Shown here in pieces: positions 1 through 8,870 of a DNA stretch of 64,000 nt. The stretch spans positions 90,329,459-90,393,458 of the forward strand of contig NC_065879.2 of NCBI RefSeq assembly GCF_932274485.2. The letters are read 5' to 3'. The position numbers and the translations under genes are program-made. Numbering within the stretch: the stretch's first letter is position 1; the number at the start of each line of letters is the position of its first letter. This DNA is from Patella vulgata (taxonomy: Eukaryota > Mollusca > Gastropoda > Patellidae). The notes beneath the pieces were generated by a model. That model was not told the origin of the DNA. It worked only from the letters and a program-made list of their open reading frames with translations, and did no database searches.

Positions 1-409
1 AAATTAACAAATTAAAAAAAATACAGATTGTATGTCACGCCCATCCAATAATAACGAAATTCATCGGCAATCTCTGGAAATCGGTTGGGGTTGGGGGTCA
101 ACAGAGAGAAAGAGACGGGAAGATCTTTAAGGCACAATGGACGCTTACGACCCGGATCCATTCATTTGATTTGATATCTGTTGTTTATTTCTTGCTATGT
201 CTGTGTAGTTTGTCTTGTCCACAAGTTTCTTTTGCGGTCTGCCTGCCCTTACTATAGTATTAGAGAGGAGAGAGTAAAAATATGTGGCCCCTACTAGTTT
301 ATAGGGTTAATGACGTTCAATCCCAGTTAAAGGGAGATAACTCTGTTTTTAAAATGTTTTAATTTAGGGACTTTGTTGACATCTGTGAAGAAGGCTAGAT
401 CAATTTCTT
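1..409. other. No gene seen
   Basis: AT-rich sequence with no supported ORF, splice pattern or repeat family. I see nothing to annotate here. Confidence 0.5.
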
Positions 410-577
410 AAGGCCAACTCAAGATTTCGTCCAGGTCGCTGAGAAGTAAATAAGGTTAGGACACGTGATTGTTGGCGATTGTAGGTTAGGGTAAGCGTTA
501 AGGCTAGGTCCAGGTTTAGGGTTAGCGCTAACACTGTTTACATCTTGTGACCTTTGACCAAACTTGAAGTTGGCCTT
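410..577. mobile_element. MITE with TTAGGG-like core, copy 1
   Basis: Short non-autonomous DNA element of about 168 bp. Its ends are inverted: AAGGCCAACTCAAG at the left and CTTGAAGTTGGCCTT at the right. The middle contains GGTTAGGGTAAGCG and a GGTTTAGGGTTAGCGCT block. A second copy lies at 3780-3966 with the same order of blocks, which supports a mobile family. It has no coding capacity. The superfamily cannot be assigned because the target duplication is unclear. Confidence 0.65.
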
Positions 578-1115
578 ATCAAATAGATCGAACCCTGTGA
601 AGAAAGTTGGTAAAATCTAATGATCAAGACTAGTCCGCCATTTGGACTAAGACTAGTAATTATTTCTCTTTATTTCATGTAGTACGAGTTATAAATAGAC
701 AATTTTTCCCCTAATTTTTCTCTCACCATTTCCTGCATTCTTTGGTTGACTTTTTGGTCTAGAATTGGAGAAAAGGGATCAAATTTGCAATTGTAATACT
801 GATGATATTACAGAGGAGGGATAAGGGGTGTAAAGTGTCTTTCTGCAGAGCAATCATTGTGTCGGAAGTGAGATTTTGACCCCAGTCAACATCAAATCCT
901 TGTAGCAAAAAATCTAAACGGTCAACGCCCTACAATAGTATGATGCGGAGATTGCCAAATGTGATCCCCTACTACAAACATTACATTCATAAGGTTTCAC
1001 TCTTGCAAGGTACCATTCTGAAAAGTTTTCTTGCCTGTTTGAATTTTCATACGATAGTGAGTTCTCATGTTTGCCTGTAAGCTTTTATTAGTGGTAAATA
1101 ATTTACAACAAACAT
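578..1115. other. Decayed zinc-finger 3' sequence in part
   Basis: No intact gene. On the minus strand, 960-1115 still resembles further C2H2 finger units (TGEK-like linker, tracts matching FNRNGTLQ-type spacing) but in broken frames. The present zinc-finger ORF therefore probably ends early relative to a longer ancestral finger array. 578-960 shows nothing recognisable. Confidence 0.45.
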
Positions 1116-1865
1116 TTATAAGATTTTTTCACCAGTATGAATTCTCATGTGTCTCTCATGATTACCTTTAAGAGTAAATGATTTACTACAAACATCACAT
1201 TTATACTGTTTCTGTCTTGCAGGATTCCATTCTGAAAATTTATAAGTTTTCTCGCCTGTTTGAATTTTCATATGCTGCAGTGTTCTCACGTGTGTCTGTA
1301 GACCACTATTCCGATTAAATAATTTACCACAAACATCACACTTATAAGATTTTTCACCAGTATGAATTCTCATGTGTCTCTGTAGAGTACCATTCCGATT
1401 AAATGATTTACCACAAACATCACACTTATAAGGTTTTTCACCGGTATGAATTCTCATGTGTTCCTGTAGATTACCTTTCTGAGTAAATGATTTACAACAA
1501 ACATCACATTTATACGGTTTAGAACTAGTTTGCTTTTGTATCTTCGTTTCGTTATACAGCTTAAAACTTGTCTGCCATTTGTTACTGCATGTATTGTTTA
1601 AAATAGATCCGTCTTCTTTAACATGTATTTCACAATGCTTTTCTAAATCATTTTCTAAATTAAATTCTTCTTCACACAAATTACACTGATAAATCGTTTC
1701 AATATCTTCAGTTTTCTCTTCTTTAACATGACAATATTCATCTACATTATCAGTTTTTTCTTCTTTAATATGGTCTTTGCTGTGGTTTTCTAAGTCACTA
1801 TAACGTTGAAATATCTTGTCACATATTAAACATTGATGGAAGTGTTTAACATTATCTTTAGTTTC
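1116..1865 (-). CDS. C2H2 zinc-finger protein, terminal exon
   Basis: This is the 3' coding exon of a nuclear nucleic-acid-binding C2H2 protein. An acceptor (TATATTACAG) on the minus strand places the exon start at 1865, and the frame then stays open for about 249 residues to the stop at 1116. Fingers in order: HQCLIC..F..L..HSKDH, YQCNLC..H, then three well-formed YKCDVC fingers joined by TGEKPYKC/TGEKSYKC linkers. Next comes a disturbed finger (HVRTLQH spacing), a stretch that has lost its cysteines, and a last good finger ending in HTGEKIL. The first two fingers are separated by acidic/lysine-rich KEEKTD repeats. Upstream exons are not identified. The acceptor lies in a 35-bp tandem repeat. 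Target unknown. It may be a real gene or a recently truncated paralogue, since finger-like sequence continues out of frame beyond the stop. Confidence 0.75.
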   Translation of the reverse strand, partial: ETKDNVKHFHQCLICDKIFQRYSDLENHSKDHIKEEKTDNVDEYCHVKEEKTEDIETIYQCNLCEEEFNLENDLEKHCEIHVKEDGSILNNTCSNKWQTSFKLYNETKIQKQTSSKPYKCDVCCKSFTQKGNLQEHMRIHTGEKPYKCDVCGKSFNRNGTLQRHMRIHTGEKSYKCDVCGKLFNRNSGLQTHVRTLQHMKIQTGEKTYKFSEWNPARQKQYKCDVCSKSFTLKGNHERHMRIHTGEKIL

Positions 1866-1977
1866 CTGTAATATATAAAAGTTATAACATCTTTAGTTTC
1901 CTGTAATATATAAATGTTATAACATCATTAGTTTCCTGTAATATATAAAAGTTATAACATCATTAGTTTGCTATAAT
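1856..1977. repeat. 35-bp tandem repeat across a splice acceptor
   Basis: Three full units (1856-1890, 1891-1925, 1926-1960) and a partial fourth. Each unit carries TTTCCTGTAATATATAAAAG, whose reverse complement is a pyrimidine-rich tract ending in ACAG. The zinc-finger exon acceptor is in the first unit, so two near-copies of the acceptor sit upstream of it on the minus strand. Confidence 0.85.
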
Positions 1978-2350
1978 AGAGTGCTTTTGGTGATCAGTCT
2001 GAGTGCGAAGAAGAAAGGCTTATGACAGTGTGAAAGAAATCTTGTGAACTGTCAGATTTAAAGGCCGTCAAGTTTGTATCTTAATCGAGAACCATCAAAT
2101 GAACAAACTGGCATGTTCCTAAGAAAGTCAGTGTGTCGGTAGCCATCTTAGAGTTATTGTGGGTATTGCTTTATACATGCATTGTACATCTCTTTAATAA
2201 CTTTACGATATTATGTTGAATAGCACGTGTGACGTTGCACTGTGGGACAGCTATGGCTGAATACTAGAGAAGACAACGTTCATTGTCTATCGCCATTTGT
2301 CGGCCTTTATCGTTAATATCATCGACTGTCCTGTTGGTAACCTTTTTGTC
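1978..2350. other. No gene seen
   Basis: Intergenic or intronic sequence upstream (minus sense) of the zinc-finger exon. I found no exon with convincing borders. Confidence 0.4.
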
Positions 2351-2628
2351 AGAGAGAGAGAGAGAAATGGGGTTTAACGTCCACTCGACACAAACTAGGT
2401 CATTTCGGGACTAACATATGGTTTAATTTTATTTCAATAATTCGTTTGCGCGTAGGGGTCTATAGCAGTGGGAGGAAACCGGAGGACCCGGAGAAAACCC
2501 ACGAGGTTGGACAGGCGACCCTACTTCTTGTCACGTACAACCGGGGATTCCAAACCACGCCAGTTGACTCAATGACAGGTCGAATGATACTGCACGCACG
2601 TGCTAACCATTCAGCCATCCCCCCCCCC
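2351..2628 (-). mobile_element. SINE-B, full length
   Basis: tRNA-derived SINE in minus orientation. The head, at the high-coordinate end, has an A-box-like TGGCTGAATGG and a B-box-like stretch before TGTACGTGACAAG. The body has CTCCGGGTCCTCCGG and AATAAAATTAAACC. The tail is GAGTGGACGTTAAACCCCA followed by (TCTC)n. The same family recurs about ten times in the window. Confidence 0.85.
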
Positions 2629-3779
2629 TTTTTATATTATTATAATATACTTTCTCATTGATGACCATGTTATTGTAATATACTCATTGATGACCATGTT
2701 ATTGATGTCGTTTGTTCGGCTAAAACCCCACAGCCTGTAAATAAAAACGATTATTCATTGAATTGGGTGAAATTTTATCTGCGGATATCCCTATAGCAGG
2801 AGGAATTAAACATCACTATACAATTCTCTTTAAAAATCCACTCACCATTATTTTAACAGCAAGGTTTAATGCTTATTTGTAGTTGATCTCACTGGGTGGA
2901 TTAGTTGTTGGAGTGCAACTAGACTGTCAATGATACAAAAATGATTGGCCCCAGTCCCCTACTGGAAGTCAGAAAACAAAATAAAACAATGGGAATGCTC
3001 GATCGTTAATAATCCCGAAAGTTACAATCGAATTGACAGAGTTGCAATCGAGTGACGTGAAACGGAGTCCTACCGCAGTTATGTTAGTCCCGGATACTGG
3101 CCTGAGTAGAATCGTGACGTAATTAAACACGGAAATGTTTCAACTGTCATGGTTGGTTGAGATACGCCCGTCTTCAGCAGCCAGCGTATGCGTTGTAGAC
3201 CGAAATCCGTTTTCGCTCGATGGATGGTCGTTCAATCGAGTATCTCAATTGATTATCCGTGTCAATGACGCACATCTCTGTGTCGTCAACAATAGTTTGT
3301 TGGGTTTTTTTTTGACAATTTCCGGTATCGAAAAGTGATAGGTGTATCTTAATTGGAGACGAGGATCCATCAAACGCAAACAACTCACATTTCAAAATAA
3401 CGGTATCTACAGTGTACGACCCTAGTACAACTGTTATATTTGATAAAGATGTTTAAGAATGGTTATGTTTAAAGATACATCCGATCGTGTGTATGCGTTT
3501 TTTCTATGTCTATTTCCAGTACAGCAAAGAACATTGTATTTTTTGTTTTCAGACGAGGATCCATCGACCGCAAACAACTCACATTTGTTGTAAACGTGTC
3601 CCAGTCTTCCTGATGCTAAAAACGGACTGGACCGTTTATGACGTTTATTGGCTTAGGGGAACAATCTGCGCGTGAGGGGGTTTGGGTACACAGATCTTCA
3701 TTTACCCTTCATGTGAATTCCTTAAACAGGACCGGTGAGCAAATGGTGAGATTCGGTAAAGCAAATGAAGCTGTGGAAG
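2629..3779. other. Unassigned, with a spaced direct repeat
   Basis: No gene is supported. A sequence of about 35 bp beginning ACGAGGATCCATC occurs at about 3358-3393 and again at about 3552-3587. The second occurrence directly follows TTTGTTTTCAG, an acceptor-like string. Short ORFs here overlap in several frames and look like chance. Confidence 0.4.
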
Positions 3780-3966
3780 AAGGCCAGCTTAATTTTTGTC
3801 AAGGTCGTTGAGATGTAAATAAGGTTAGGGCACGTGATTTTTGGCGAGATTGTAGGTTAGGGTTAGGGTAAGCATTGGGGCTAGGTCCAGGGTTAGGGTT
3901 AGGGTTGGGATTAGCGCTAGTCCTGTTTACACCTTGTGACCTATGACGAAAATTTGAGCTGGCCTT
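3780..3966. mobile_element. MITE with TTAGGG repeats, copy 2
   Basis: Second copy of the MITE at 410-577. The ends are AAGGCCAGCTT and AGCTGGCCTT. The interior carries two blocks of perfect or near-perfect TTAGGG units (GGTTAGGGTTAGGGTAAGC and GGGTTAGGGTTAGGGTTGGG). It is longer than copy 1 mainly because of extra TTAGGG units. Confidence 0.7.
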
Positions 3967-4008
3967 ATCATTTAGCACTAACCGTAGTGTAACTCTACCA
4001 GTGTATAT

Positions 4009-4192
4009 GGGGGGGGGGGGGGGGGGTGGATAGCCGAATAGTTTAAGACGTGCGCGTTGTATCATAAAGTCTGTCATTTAGTCAGCAGACGTGATATCGA
4101 TTTCCCGGTAATACGTGACAAGGAGTAGGGTTACCTGTCTAACCTCGTGGGTTTCCTCTGGGTCCTCCGATTTCCCCCCACTGCTTAGGACG
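4009..4192 (+). mobile_element. SINE-B, 5' part
   Basis: A run of 18 G precedes a SINE-B head (GGATAGCCGAATAGTTTAAG, then TATCATAAAGTCTGTCATT) and most of the body up to the CTCCGATTTCC block. The 3' part is missing, replaced by the minisatellite that follows. Confidence 0.75.
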
Positions 4193-4497
4193 GATCCAAG
4201 ACAATTCGTCCCCGATCAATTCGTCCTCGGACAATTTGTTCCCAGACAACTCGTCACCAAGGTCAATTCGTCCGCGGATAATTTGTCTCGAGACTATTAG
4301 TCCCCTACGACCTTTCACCCCCTACGACTATTCGTTCGATAGGATCATTGGTCTCCAAGGACTATGCGTCTCCAAGGCCTATTCATCTCCAAGGACTATT
4401 CGTTCCAGACAATTCGTCCTCCTGGACAATTCTTTCCCGGACTATTTGTCCTCTAGGACAATTCATCCTATAGGACAGTTTGCCCCTGGACAACATT
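4193..4497. repeat. Degenerate 13-15 bp minisatellite
   Basis: About twenty imperfect copies of a motif such as GACAATTCGTCCC / GGACTATTCGTCTCC. Unit length wobbles, so the overlapping ORFs in this block are products of the repeat and not genes. Confidence 0.75.
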
Positions 4498-5013
4498 AAT
4501 CGTAGTTCCATTATCAAAAACTGAAATTAATCTTTACATTTTATCCTAAATCTCTGTTTTGATGCTAGTTTTACATCATTTTACAAATGGTTCCTGAAGT
4601 TTTTTTGGGCTAATTGATATACACGTACGTAGTAATCAGCTATGATCAGTGACACCTTTTGTGAGTTAGAGAATCCATTTATTCCTTCACTATGGGTATT
4701 GTCCATTGTCAATACTGCATTTTTAACTTATAATCAATATGCATCCGTGCATGATTAAACAATGTAGACCAGACATCAGTTAGTTTCACCTTCTTCAATT
4801 TCTTTAGAAGTAGCAATTCTCTTTAAATTTAATAAAAATATTTAAGCCCTTCTCTAATAAGCAATTAAGAAAATCGCTCCCCACATGTACGCTCACAAAA
4901 GCCCAGACTTGGTGAATCCCTTTTTGAAGTAATAAGTCTGGTAATTTATTTGAAAAGTATTTAACTGCAGAGGAAATGGGGATATCATTTGTAAAGGATA
5001 TATGTTTGAATAC
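4498..5013. other. No gene seen; upstream flank of MULE relic
   Basis: AT-rich sequence before the MULE relic. I could not find the terminal inverted repeat that an intact Mutator-like element would have. Confidence 0.4.
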
Positions 5014-6515
5014 ACCATGGAGTTTATGAAATCTGAGAAAGGAAAGGACAAGCTTGTCTATGATGGTTATGTTTACACCAAACAAAAGGAACTGGCTGGG
5101 AATACAACATCATGGGTGTGTGAAGATCGAACGCACTGCAAAGCTCGAGCGACAATACATGGTCAGCGAATAGTAAAGACAGTCAATACCCACACCCATG
5201 CACCAAACCCATTGAAAATCGAGGCAGCAAAGACTCTGCAAGCAACAAAGGCATTGGTCCAAGATACTCAAGAGACGATTCAACAGAAATGGCAAGGATG
5301 TCGGAAGGTGCAGCTATACAAATGCCAGAAATTTGCAACCTTCGACATGTGATGAGACGCCAGAGAATAGCTGCTGCACAGCCACCTCCTCAACTCCTGA
5401 ATGCAGTTGATCTTGAAATTCCGGAAGAATATAGGCAAACCTTCCTTGGAGATCTCTTTCTCCAGCATGACAGTGGCGCCGGTGATCCAAGTCGGATAAT
5501 CATCTTTTCAACTGAGAGAAACATCAACCTACTGACAGCCAATGTTCACTGGTGCAAGGATGGCACATTTAAAACTGTGCCGCAGATTCTCTACCAGTTA
5601 TATACCATACATGCATTGGTAAATGAAAATATTGTTCATTGTGTATATGCACTTCTAGCTGACAAACGACAGGATTCGTATCGAAGACTGTTCAACACCC
5701 TTCAGCAACTAGCTCAAAACCTATCACCAGAAACAGTTATGATGCACTCCAAGCAGACAAACGACAGGATTCGTATCAAAGACTGTTCAACATCCTTTAG
5801 CAACTAGCTCAAAAGCTATCACCAGAAACAGTTATGATGCACTCCTAGCAGACAAACGACAGGATTCGTATCAAAGACTGTTCAACATCCTTTAGCAAAT
5901 ACCTCCAAACCTATCACCAGAAACAGTTATGATGGATATGGAGAAATCTGCCTCAAATGCTGTCTCCTTGACATTACCATCAATTACTGTTTTTATCATC
6001 TGAGCCGAGCAGTGTGGAGAAGGGTTCAAGAGTCGGGATTAGCTCCAGATTACAGAGAGGACAATGAACTTGCGCTAATAACCAGAATGCTCCCAGCACT
6101 GGCATTTGTACCTGTCGACAGGGTTATAGACGCATTTGAAGCTTTGGCTGACATCATTCCTAAAGAGGCAGCGGCTATCGTGGATTATTTTGAACTTACA
6201 TATATCGGTAGACAAAGACGGCAGGTCGCCAGGAGAGCACCGATTTTACAAATTCATCAGTGGAACTTGTTTGACAGTGCAATGGATGGTTTGCTACTGA
6301 AGGATGGCACTGTGGATTCTAGTCCGGGCTAGGGATGTTGCATCCTACTATATGGCGATTTCTCGATGTTCTCTGAAAACAAAAGGGATTTAATGAGGTA
6401 CGGATTGCCCAGATAACAGGTGGACATCCACTCCTCAACAGCAATGTGCAGTATACCTTGATCGTCACAGAAGGATTTCGAATATTGTGCAGGACTACGA
6501 GTAGTTATGAGGCTT
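5014..6515 (+). pseudogene. FLYWCH-MULE transposase, decayed
   Basis: Remnant of a Mutator-like (MULE) DNA transposon that would cut and paste itself in the nucleus. In order: a FLYWCH-type zinc-binding domain (5029-5200; LVYDGYVYTKQ, WVCEDRTHCKARATIHG, then HTHAPNP). A linker follows, then a MULE-type core (5500-5660; WCKDGTFKTVPQILYQLYTIHA and VYALLADKRQDSY). The C-terminal part is at 6005-6300 (HLSRAVWRRVQESG, ELALITRMLPALAF, VDYFELTYIGRQRR, WNLFDSAMDGL), with a trace to about 6515 (HRRISNIVQDYE). The frame changes at least three times, and a 95-bp unit is triplicated inside the catalytic region, so it cannot be functional. Similarity is to the family as remembered; no search was run. Confidence 0.8.
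5647..5931. repeat. 95-bp tandem triplication in the MULE core
   Basis: Three units (5647-5741, 5742-5836, 5837-5931) each with GACAAACGACAGGATTCGTA and AACCTATCACCAGAAACAG-like strings. Because 95 is not a multiple of three, each added unit shifts the reading frame. Units 2 and 3 share changes absent from unit 1, which suggests stepwise growth after the element had died. Confidence 0.85.
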
Positions 6516-6715
6516 GTACAGCCATGCACGTGCGTGACCTTTTACCTTGCATGTGCATACACGTGACCATGCACTGGACGACACCTATGACCTTGCATGT
6601 GCGTGCGCGTGACCTTGCACTGGATAACCCTTATGACCTGACTTTGCACATGCGTGACCTTGTTCGAGAGAGACAGAGGGGCACGGGAAAAGAAGAAGAG
6701 AGAGAGAGAGAGGGG
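6516..6715. repeat. Degenerate CGTGACCTTGCA repeat and (GA)n
   Basis: Several imperfect copies of a motif like GCGTGACCTTGCATGTGC, followed by a GA-rich tract (6690-6712). Simple or minisatellite-like sequence without a gene. Confidence 0.6.
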
Positions 6716-6777
6716 AGTGGGAGAAGAAGGGGGTAGAAAGGGTGAGGGGAAACATCTCTTTTTGCATTGAATAAGTT

Positions 6778-6793
6778 GGCCCTGAAAAGGGCC
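6778..6793 (-). terminator. Histone-type 3' stem-loop
   Basis: On the minus strand the sequence is GGCCCTTTTCAGGGCC, a perfect match to the replication-dependent histone mRNA stem-loop consensus (six-base stem, four-base loop). It is preceded by ACAAC and followed after about 14 nt by AAAAAGAGATG, similar to the purine-rich histone downstream element bound by U7 snRNP. It lies 53 nt after the stop codon of the small ORF at 6846-6977, the usual spacing for histone mRNAs. Confidence 0.8.
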
Positions 6794-6845
6794 GTTGTCT
6801 GATTGTCTCCACTAATTCGGGAGAGGATCTTTTCCTGGGGGGTGT

Positions 6846-6977
6846 TTATAATACTTCGTCAGGTAAGACGAAAATATCGTCAGGCGTAATCACGGCAAGA
6901 GTATTACCCCTCAGGTACACGAGAGTGTCTACGCGGCGGTTTTCTTCAAGGCGTATGATTGGAGCACCGCCAGCCAT
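6846..6977 (-). CDS. 43-codon ORF with histone-type 3' end
   Basis: A short intronless ORF: ATG at 6977, stop at 6846. A TATA-like TATAAAAC at 7006-7013 lies about 30 nt upstream of the ATG, and a histone-type stem-loop lies 53 nt downstream of the stop. The product begins MAGGAPIIRLEENRR and ends TPDDIFVLPDEVL. I do not recognise it. It does not align convincingly with core histones H2A, H2B, H3 or H4 or with H1, although the mRNA layout (TATA, no intron, stem-loop, downstream purine element) is that of a replication-dependent histone gene. It may be a truncated or highly diverged histone, or a small unrelated protein that borrowed this 3' end. It sits divergently from a Polinton polymerase fossil. 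Confidence 0.45.
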   Translation of the reverse strand: MAGGAPIIRLEENRRVDTLVYLRGNTLAVITPDDIFVLPDEVL

Positions 6978-7005
6978 TCTGATAATGAGAGACGGGTAGT
7001 GTTTC

Positions 7006-7564
7006 GTTTTATAACCGTAAGGACGAATCCATTTGAGGAGTATGACGTCACGTTATGATGTGCAACGTTATACCACGTAGGTAAGGTTTTCGTTGTTCAC
7101 CCGAGTCACTCGAGTCGACCCAGAACGTTCACATTTTGAATCGAGATGGTCACATGACTGACTCGAGTCGCATCACGTGACTAACCCGTTTACTCCCCGT
7201 TGAGCGGCGAGTAAAAGGGTTTGTCACGTGACAAAATGGCGTCCTATACGCAAAAAAGCCTGTCTCTCGGTAGAGGTAAGTCGGTTGTTTCGGAATCTTC
7301 TTCTTCGTCCTCTAATAGTTCTTGAATATAAAAAATGATTCGGAATGGAGGTAGTCATTGCGAAAAAAAATAAAACAAAATAAAATAAGGTGTCTCGCCA
7401 TTTTGTTTTGATGTCATGTGACTACTCGAACCGTTCGAGATATTTCACCCGGGTAAACTCGGCAATGGAGTCGACTCGAGTGACGCAAGTAAACGATGAA
7501 AACCTTACCGTAGGGTGTACGATATCGAACGTTTGATGACGTCACAAAATAAGGGGGATAAAAG
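7006..7564. promoter_or_regulatory. Symmetric divergent promoter region
   Basis: This region lies between the minus-strand TATA-like TATAAAAC (7006-7013) and a plus-strand GGATAAAAG (about 7556-7564). CRE-like TGACGTCA palindromes lie near both ends (about 7043-7050 and 7537-7544). Two imperfect inverted arms (about 7030-7115 and 7470-7545) share GGTAAGGTTTTC and TCACTCGAGTCGAC. CACGTG or CATGTG E-box-like sites recur inside. An ATG at about 7235 followed by a GAGGTAAGT donor-like string could be a tiny first exon, but nothing supports it further. Promoter activity is inferred. Confidence 0.5.
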
Positions 7565-7599
7565 GGACGCGACGCAAAAGGTTCTGACACTTTTACGCC

Positions 7600-8277
7600 A
7601 TTACTGAGGCAAGCAAGAGTTTTTCTTTACGACCCATCGACAGAAGATACATCAGATTGTTTAGAACCGAATCGCAATGTGTGGAAATAGACTTTCTGGA
7701 GGAGTGGTCCCACGTCTTGGCCATAAATGTACCACAACGATTACACGAAATTAGTCGCAAATCACCCGCCTGGTTACCGTTCCGTGAGCATCGATTGTTA
7801 AAGGCCGAAGACGTTTTACAGAAAGTGGCTGCCGTGTTACAGAGTAATGAAGAATTTCGACTGAACCAGCGCAAGTCCATGGGTATCTGTCACGTGTCCC
7901 TTCCCGATGGTAGGGGTAGCGGTGGAACAAACGTGAAGAAGGGACACTGCGCTAATTTCTACGAGATTTAAAGAAAAAGAGATGCCTCGCCACCATCAAG
8001 AATGCCGACGAATTGTGTTTTCAGCGAGGCATTGTTGTCGCCCGTCACTATGCGAACAAACAGGACACGCCTGAATGGGAAAGAAAAAGGAAGATATTGA
8101 TCAACAACACAGGACCCCAGCTTGGCAGACGAGGAAAACGGAAGTCCTCGTTGAGACCGTCGGTGGAACCAGGCAAGCCTGCACGGGTGTGCAAACGTGG
8201 GAACTGTATGCCAAGTATTTACGGGTCTTGGGCAAATTGGGTGTTTATTCCTTATTTGAGAAGGAAATTAACGTCAA
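7600..8277 (+). pseudogene. Polinton/adintovirus-type DNA polymerase fossil
   Basis: Fragment of a protein-primed family B DNA polymerase of the Polinton (Maverick) or adintovirus type. It covers part of the N-terminal region of the gene. Telling strings are VLQSNEEFRL, the glycine-rich SLPDGRGSGG, and KNADELCFQRGIVVARHYAN, which correspond to conserved positions of these polymerases as I know them. It is broken, with at least two breaks, and incomplete: the exonuclease and polymerase catalytic parts are not in the window. Its right end abuts a fragment of a host gene tail exon. No capsid, integrase or protease gene was found nearby, so only a small piece of the element remains. Age cannot be judged from one copy. 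Confidence 0.7.
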
Positions 8278-8423
8278 GATCTAACAACCATCAAACAGGA
8301 TCGATATATTCCAGTAACCTTGACAACAGAGCAGAGTAATGTCATCTGTATGACACAATTCCTTGTGCAGAATACTTGGAATTAAACAAACTGTCAACAC
8401 CCGAATATGTCGAAACTTTGTAA
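8273..8423 (+). pseudogene. Propeller receptor copy A, tail-exon relic
   Basis: Only the distal part of exon 8 of the receptor family survives. It matches copies B-E from RSNNH onward, then SSNLDNRAE, an in-frame TAA where the other copies read Glu, CHLYDTIPCAEYLELN and finally TPEYVETL with the usual stop. The transmembrane and all upstream exons are absent; the 5' edge is the Polinton fossil. Past the premature stop it preserves tyrosine motifs like those of copies C and D (YDTI, YLEL, YVET). Downstream sequence (8430-8520) also matches the downstream flanks of the other copies, so this was once a full unit. Confidence 0.75.
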
Positions 8424-8526
8424 CATGGGTTTGAACAATTTGCCTTGATTTATGTCCACACAATTAATATATAGTATACGCTGTATTATACACCAGTGTT
8501 ATAGTACACTGCTATGGAGTCCCTTA

Positions 8527-8870
8527 AGTGCACGAAATATTACTTCGTTAAAACGAAATATTACTTCTTTTATACGAAACGAAATATTAATTAGTTTCAA
8601 CGAAATATTACTTCGTTTAAACGAAATATTAATTCGTTTAAACGAAATATTAATTCGTTTAAACGAAATATTAATTCGTTTAAACGAAATATTACTTCGT
8701 TTAAACGAAATATTAATTCGTTTAAACGAAATATTAATAAAACGAAATAATTAATTCATTCGTTTAAACGAAATATTACTTCGTTTAAACGAAATATTAA
8801 TTCGTTTAAACGAAATATTAATAAAACGAAATAATTAATTCATTCAAACGAAATAATTAATTATCTTTAA
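8527..8870. repeat. 21-bp palindromic minisatellite
   Basis: Tandem units of ACGAAATATTAATTCGTTTAA. Each contains the palindrome TTCGTTTAAACGAA. Because 21 is a multiple of three, one frame stays open as LNEILIR heptads, and this is the only reason an ORF is seen at 8452-8754. A stray unit occurs at 9232-9262. Confidence 0.9.

Noticed and set aside
3850-3912. Telomere-like TTAGGG run suggesting a chromosome end or fusion point
   Set aside because: The run is short, interrupted and lies inside an element with inverted ends that occurs twice, so it is better explained as MITE content.
6846-6977. Calling the 43-codon ORF a histone
   Set aside because: The 3' end is histone-type, but the peptide does not align with any core histone or H1 by eye.
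8452-8754. 100-aa ORF with leucine heptads
   Set aside because: It is the reading of a 21-bp satellite whose length keeps the frame open; no splice or start context supports it.
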